Virus record (IMG/VR): IMGVR_UViG_3300032287_002488
Coordinates: 1 to 26,706 of that record
Direction: 5' to 3' (one strand)
DNA: 26,706 bases
DNA from: a virus
Shown: positions 23,430 to 26,706 of the stretch, piece after piece
Layout: each line of letters begins with the position of its first letter
Position numbering within the stretch: position 1 is the stretch's first letter
Notes under the pieces: generated by a model
Database searches by the model: none
Told to the model about the DNA's origin: nothing
The model's input: the letters and a program-made list of their open reading frames with translations, nothing else
Position numbers and translations under genes: made by a program

Positions 23430-24001
23430 TAATTTTTCCCCCTTGACACTACTTCTATAACTTTTGCTCTGGCTGAATCATAATTCCAATAATGATACTG
23501 AAATAAATCAAGATCATTAGTTTGTTCGGGTTCTGTTCCACCAGCCGCACTTTTTATTCTAAATGGATATGTGTATTCTATCTCTGTTGGTTGCGGTAAT
23601 TCATAATAATTCAACCCATAGAAATCTTCCGTTGTATTCGGTGGCAAAACTGCTTCCGTAAAATCTGGCATTGTAAATTTATAAAAAGTATTTGGAAAAA
23701 TATTGTTTGTTGCGCCACTCAGTCTAATCGTATCAACATCAATTTTTGTTGCGGTTAATGCGATGCTTGGAAAATCATACAAAACATCTAATTGTAAAAT
23801 GTCAACATAAACTTTAGTAGTTGTCATTGGCTGTATATAATACGCTCTGAAGTTGATATCAACTGAAAATTCAAAACCCTCATAAGCAGAAAAAACATAT
23901 CTATCTTTTAAGTCTTGGTCAAGAATATCATTTCTGTCGTCACCCGGTATTGTCACAAACCCAGTAGCGTTTGTCTGTGACACTTCATAAAGTATAGCCA
24001 T
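23429..24001 (-). CDS. Unassigned baseplate-region protein (190 aa)
   Basis: A 190-residue protein that I do not recognise. It begins MAILYEVSQTNATGFVTIPG and is rich in Tyr, Phe, Asp and Pro, with alternating hydrophobic residues that suggest beta structure throughout. Examples are YVFSAYEGFEFSVDINFRAY near 34-53 and TKVYVDILQLDVLYDFPS near 61-78. There is no signal peptide, membrane helix or catalytic motif. It sits between the spike and PAAR genes, two bases after the spike stop and overlapping the PAAR start, so it is probably a virion part acting at the hub. A spike-tip adaptor or hub-to-wedge linker would fit, but this is only positional inference. Confidence 0.75.
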   Translation of the reverse strand: MAILYEVSQTNATGFVTIPGDDRNDILDQDLKDRYVFSAYEGFEFSVDINFRAYYIQPMTTTKVYVDILQLDVLYDFPSIALTATKIDVDTIRLSGATNNIFPNTFYKFTMPDFTEAVLPPNTTEDFYGLNYYELPQPTEIEYTYPFRIKSAAGGTEPEQTNDLDLFQYHYWNYDSARAKVIEVVSRGKN

Positions 24002-24002
24002 A

Positions 24003-24884
24003 TTAATTAAAATCGATACGTGGTGCGTTAAGTTCCATTCTGCCGCCAGAATTTATTTGGCAAGTTCCACCAATATCGAGTTTATAATTACCATCAACTT
24101 TTACGTTGGCGTTTTTCTTTATCTCAACAACAGCATTCCCGTCAACATATACCGTTGTATCTCCTTTTATATAAACTTGTTCGTTACCTATGACAACTTC
24201 AAATTTGTTTCTCTGCACTCTTTCTGCTCTGTCGCCTTCTGGACCCCATTCTGTATATGAGCCTGAACGATGATAAATGTGAACTCGTTCTGCACCTTTA
24301 GTGTCATCAAATTCTAGTGCATGACCAGATTCAGATTCGTACACATAATTGTATGGATACTGTGCTTTGTAATATGAATCGGGTTCGACTTTACTTGCTT
24401 TCTTTGATTTTTTTGCTTCCACAATTTCAGACTTATAATCAGAATCATTTCGTGCAAGTCTTGATGTCGTTGGCTCATCTAACTTGCGTGGATAATTTGT
24501 TGCGGATTCAGTCGGCTTTACTGGTGCAGAAGAAAGTTCGGAGCCAGTTCTTGGGTCATTAAAACCCTCTTGTGCGTTTGCTGCTTTTAATGGTATGCTC
24601 GGAAAACTTCCTAACATAACAGGTTGTTGGGCACTTTCACCATCAAGAAAAAAACCAAAAACCATATCACCTTCTTTGGGTGTGTACACGACATTTGTGT
24701 TTATTGGTATATTTGGTATAGCCCAAGGTAATAAATCGGTAGCCAATTCCATTTTGTTTGGTGAATGCCAACCCAAACAACGAACACGGCAACGACCTAA
24801 CTTTAATGGATCTTGTCTGCTTTCTACAACTCCAGTCCACCAAATAAAGCCGTCTTTTCCCGCAAAGTTTTTTCTTGTTTCCAT
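24003..24884 (-). CDS. gp5-like central spike protein lacking lysozyme domain
   Basis: I choose the ATG at 24884 (293 residues) over an upstream TTG at 24902, because the ATG follows the hub stop and has GGGGAAGA eight bases before it. Residues about 5-92 form the gp5 N-terminal OB-fold: WWTGVVESRQDPLKLGR, RVRCLGWH, PWAIPNIP, EGDMVFGFFLDG and PVMLGSFP. Residues about 95-175 are a charged linker. Residues about 182-290 hold ESESGHALEFDDTKG and then VxVxGxxxVxVxG strands (VYIKGDTTVYVDGNAV, NVKVDGNYKLDIGG), the triple-stranded beta-helix seen in gp5 and VgrG. T4 gp5 is 575 residues with a lysozyme between these parts, absent here. The protein should form the trimeric needle capped by PAAR. Confidence 0.85.
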   Translation of the reverse strand: METRKNFAGKDGFIWWTGVVESRQDPLKLGRCRVRCLGWHSPNKMELATDLLPWAIPNIPINTNVVYTPKEGDMVFGFFLDGESAQQPVMLGSFPSIPLKAANAQEGFNDPRTGSELSSAPVKPTESATNYPRKLDEPTTSRLARNDSDYKSEIVEAKKSKKASKVEPDSYYKAQYPYNYVYESESGHALEFDDTKGAERVHIYHRSGSYTEWGPEGDRAERVQRNKFEVVIGNEQVYIKGDTTVYVDGNAVVEIKKNANVKVDGNYKLDIGGTCQINSGGRMELNAPRIDFN

Positions 24885-24889
24885 TTTTT

Positions 24890-26275
24890 TTATCTTCCCC
24901 AATAACTACTGCTACCATTATTAACTTTAATATCTCGATCATAACCAGCAAGAACATCTTTTTGATTTTGAGTCGTTGTTGGTTTTCTGGTATCGTTAGT
25001 CGAATCTGTGGCAACTTCAATTACCGTAACATGACGGCTACCACTTAATATATGTCTTGTGCCAACTATCAAATACTTACCGCCTAAACTTCTATCGAAG
25101 TTTGGATCTTCTTGTTTTGAAGATGCACCAAAACCTGGCGTGACAATATTTACAATATATCCTGATGATAGTTGAAAATTTCCCGGCATCACTATCCTAA
25201 TTCTTTTTTCCATTAATCTGGTAATTATTGCTTTTCTTTGCTGTAAAAAAAGTTCTAAAGTTTCATTTTTCGACAATGATGTAGGATCTTTATCTTTAAT
25301 ATACTTACTGTTTTTTTGTTCTTTATTGTTAATACTTAAAACTTGATTCGCATTTAGATTTGTCTTGTTTGTCGTATTATCTGAGTTTACTATTTCAGAG
25401 GGTATTTGATTTCTATTGGCATGATCCATTGCATTGTAAACTTGATTTCCATCAATTTGAGTTTGTCCCACACTTCTTGTTAATGGATCAAATCCAATAA
25501 ACACACCCGTGTCAACACCGTTTTGAATTCTTGATATTGCGTCTGCTTGTGATACAACTTCGAATCCTCTGGCTTGACTCATTTCGGAAAGACCACTATT
25601 CTTTTTTAAGTTTTTCGGTGAAAAGTTAATATCTAATATTGGTTCTTGCTTTAACAAAGTTGAAAGGGAAACAAAGTTATATCCTGCCATGTTAGAATAA
25701 AACACAAAATCTGGAACATTTTTAGGATTTAACGCCCTCTTAGAACACCACTCTATTGCGGGTAATGGTGGTAAATTTGGAATAGTAAGACTTCTAATGC
25801 CGTTTGATTCCTCAATTTTACTAATGCTAGTTCTACTCAGGCCCAGACAATCAGCCGTTTTATCAGTCAATATTTTTTCGACTAACTTGGAGTATTTTCC
25901 ATTAAATCCGAACGAAAGTTTTTTTTGTTTAGAAAAAACAAACTCATCAGCAACGAAGTGCATAATATAGGTTTCACTATTATTGTTTAAATTTTTTCTA
26001 TTGGTAATTTCATAAACTCTAAAGACTTTCTTAAAAGTGCCCACTTCATCATTAGGTGTTTTAGAAATATAAAATTGAATAGGATCATTAATTGGTGATA
26101 TTCTCTCAAGAAGTTTTGCTGCGTCTGTTATCAAAATTTCACCAGATGAAACTGGAAGAAACAGGTTATCATAGAAGTTGATTTCTTCAACCAAGTCTTT
26201 GATTGGAACAGGTCCACCCTTAGATTGAATAACAATCTCTTTTACATAAAACTGTGTTGACTTAGTAATACTCAT
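24890..26275 (-). CDS. Baseplate hub protein (gp27 position)
   Basis: A 461-residue protein directly before the gp5-like spike, the position of the gp27-type hub that receives the spike. The N-terminus (YVKEIVIQSKGGPVPIKDLV, then EINFYDNLFLPVSSGEILIT near 30-49) has strands typical of hub tube-like domains, followed by FKKVFRVYEITNRK and TYIMHFVADEF. Residues about 290-350 form a polar Asn/Lys/Ser-rich linker. The C-terminal part (VMPGNFQLSSGYIVNIVTPG and then GGKYLIVGTRHIL with VTVIEVATDS) resembles the barrel domain end of hub proteins, where a rebuilt barrel handles ring contacts. Similarity to T4 gp27 at sequence level is likely weak. The ATG overlaps the gp53 stop as ATGA. Confidence 0.65.
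   Translation of the reverse strand: MSITKSTQFYVKEIVIQSKGGPVPIKDLVEEINFYDNLFLPVSSGEILITDAAKLLERISPINDPIQFYISKTPNDEVGTFKKVFRVYEITNRKNLNNNSETYIMHFVADEFVFSKQKKLSFGFNGKYSKLVEKILTDKTADCLGLSRTSISKIEESNGIRSLTIPNLPPLPAIEWCSKRALNPKNVPDFVFYSNMAGYNFVSLSTLLKQEPILDINFSPKNLKKNSGLSEMSQARGFEVVSQADAISRIQNGVDTGVFIGFDPLTRSVGQTQIDGNQVYNAMDHANRNQIPSEIVNSDNTTNKTNLNANQVLSINNKEQKNSKYIKDKDPTSLSKNETLELFLQQRKAIITRLMEKRIRIVMPGNFQLSSGYIVNIVTPGFGASSKQEDPNFDRSLGGKYLIVGTRHILSGSRHVTVIEVATDSTNDTRKPTTTQNQKDVLAGYDRDIKVNNGSSSYWGR
24893..24900 (-). promoter_or_regulatory. Ribosome binding site deciding the spike start
   Basis: The minus strand reads GGGGAAGA, eight bases before the ATG at 24884 and inside the last codons of the hub gene. 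It supports the ATG start over the TTG at 24902. Confidence 0.5.
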
Positions 26276-26706
26276 AGAGGGTTCATCAATCTTCTAAATT
26301 CTTCCATTACAGGCGCAACGAATTCTGGTTTTAAAAGTTTTATGACTCTCTTTTCCTCATTTACTTGTGACTCATAATCATAATAAGTCAACTTTTCTTT
26401 TGTGATTGTTTCAGTAATTTGTCTGCCGCTTTGTAAGGTATAGTTTACAGAACCCGTACTTAAATTTGCATATGCATTTGCGGTAATTTGAATTTCTTCT
26501 TTAATTGTTTTGGCGTCAGGGTCAGGCAGAACGGCTTTTCTAGTAATTATTTTATAATAAGAATGAATATTGTTTTGACTCTGTGACCAAGTTAAACCAG
26601 ATTGAACGGTTGTGTTTGATGCTCCATTTGCCGAATATTTTTCATTGACATATTTTATAAAATTTGGATAATCTAAAGGCCAATCGTATTGTGGATCCAC
26701 GATATC
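26272..26706 (-). CDS. 53: Baseplate wedge subunit gp53, C-terminal part
   Basis: The frame is open to the right edge for 144 residues before its TGA stop. A GTG at 26700 is in frame but is probably internal, because the codons before it (Asp-Ile) continue the same frame. The residues WPLDYPNFIKYVNEKY near the left of the fragment match the conserved WPL...F..YV.EKY block of marine-phage gp53 proteins, and the final YYDYESQVNEEKRVIKLLKP with EFRRLM matches the C-terminal Y.YE..LNE.KR.I..L block. gp53 joins gp6 and gp25 in the T4 wedge. Its N-terminal half, which would hold any LysM-like part, lies outside the window. The stop overlaps the hub start by four bases. Confidence 0.75.
   Translation of the reverse strand, partial: DIVDPQYDWPLDYPNFIKYVNEKYSANGASNTTVQSGLTWSQSQNNIHSYYKIITRKAVLPDPDAKTIKEEIQITANAYANLSTGSVNYTLQSGRQITETITKEKLTYYDYESQVNEEKRVIKLLKPEFVAPVMEEFRRLMNPL

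Noticed and set aside
24885-24902. Upstream TTG start for the spike gene
   Set aside because: It would overlap the hub gene by 13 bases and precede a better ATG with GGGGAAGA upstream. The six extra residues are not part of the OB-fold.
24595-24924. Plus-strand 109-aa frame near the spike start
   Set aside because: It is antisense to the conserved OB-fold of the spike protein.

Overview
The window is a virion-structure (late) module of a tailed phage of the T4-like myovirus superfamily. Gene content points to a marine relative, of the kind infecting picocyanobacteria, SAR11 or other pelagic proteobacteria. All genes lie on the minus strand, so they are transcribed from high to low coordinates. 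They are packed with gaps of 0 to 36 bases or one- to four-base overlaps. There is no tRNA, integrase, transposon or CRISPR. The host cannot be told from the sequence. The genome is AT-rich except in the glycine-rich genes.

Right half (about 26.7 to 14.7 kb): the baseplate. In transcription order these are the C-terminal part of a gp53-like wedge subunit, a hub protein in the gp27 position, a gp5-like central spike without a lysozyme domain, an unassigned 190-residue protein, a PAAR spike tip, gp25 (wedge/sheath initiator), gp6 (wedge), a very long gp7-like wedge protein with a C-terminal repeat array, and gp8 (wedge). Together they should form the hub, the membrane-puncturing needle and the six wedges.

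Middle (14.7 to 7.7 kb): a 2005-residue DUF4815-type virion protein, a 73-residue coiled-coil protein and a 254-residue repeat-containing fibre-like protein. They sit where T4 has the peripheral baseplate and fibre-attachment genes, so they probably link the baseplate to host-binding fibres.

Left third (7.7 to 0 kb): the likely host-recognition region. A three-gene cassette occurs twice in the same order: a protein starting M(A/S)YIGN, a roughly 110 to 130-residue beta-rich protein, and a giant glycine-rich adhesin-like protein. A third glycine-rich paralogue begins at the left edge. An unrelated charged 139-residue protein lies between the two cassettes behind a T4-late-promoter-like motif. 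The two complete adhesins each hold three glycine-rich modules, and their conservation pattern suggests old duplication plus later recombination inside one gene. This region is the most unusual part of the window.
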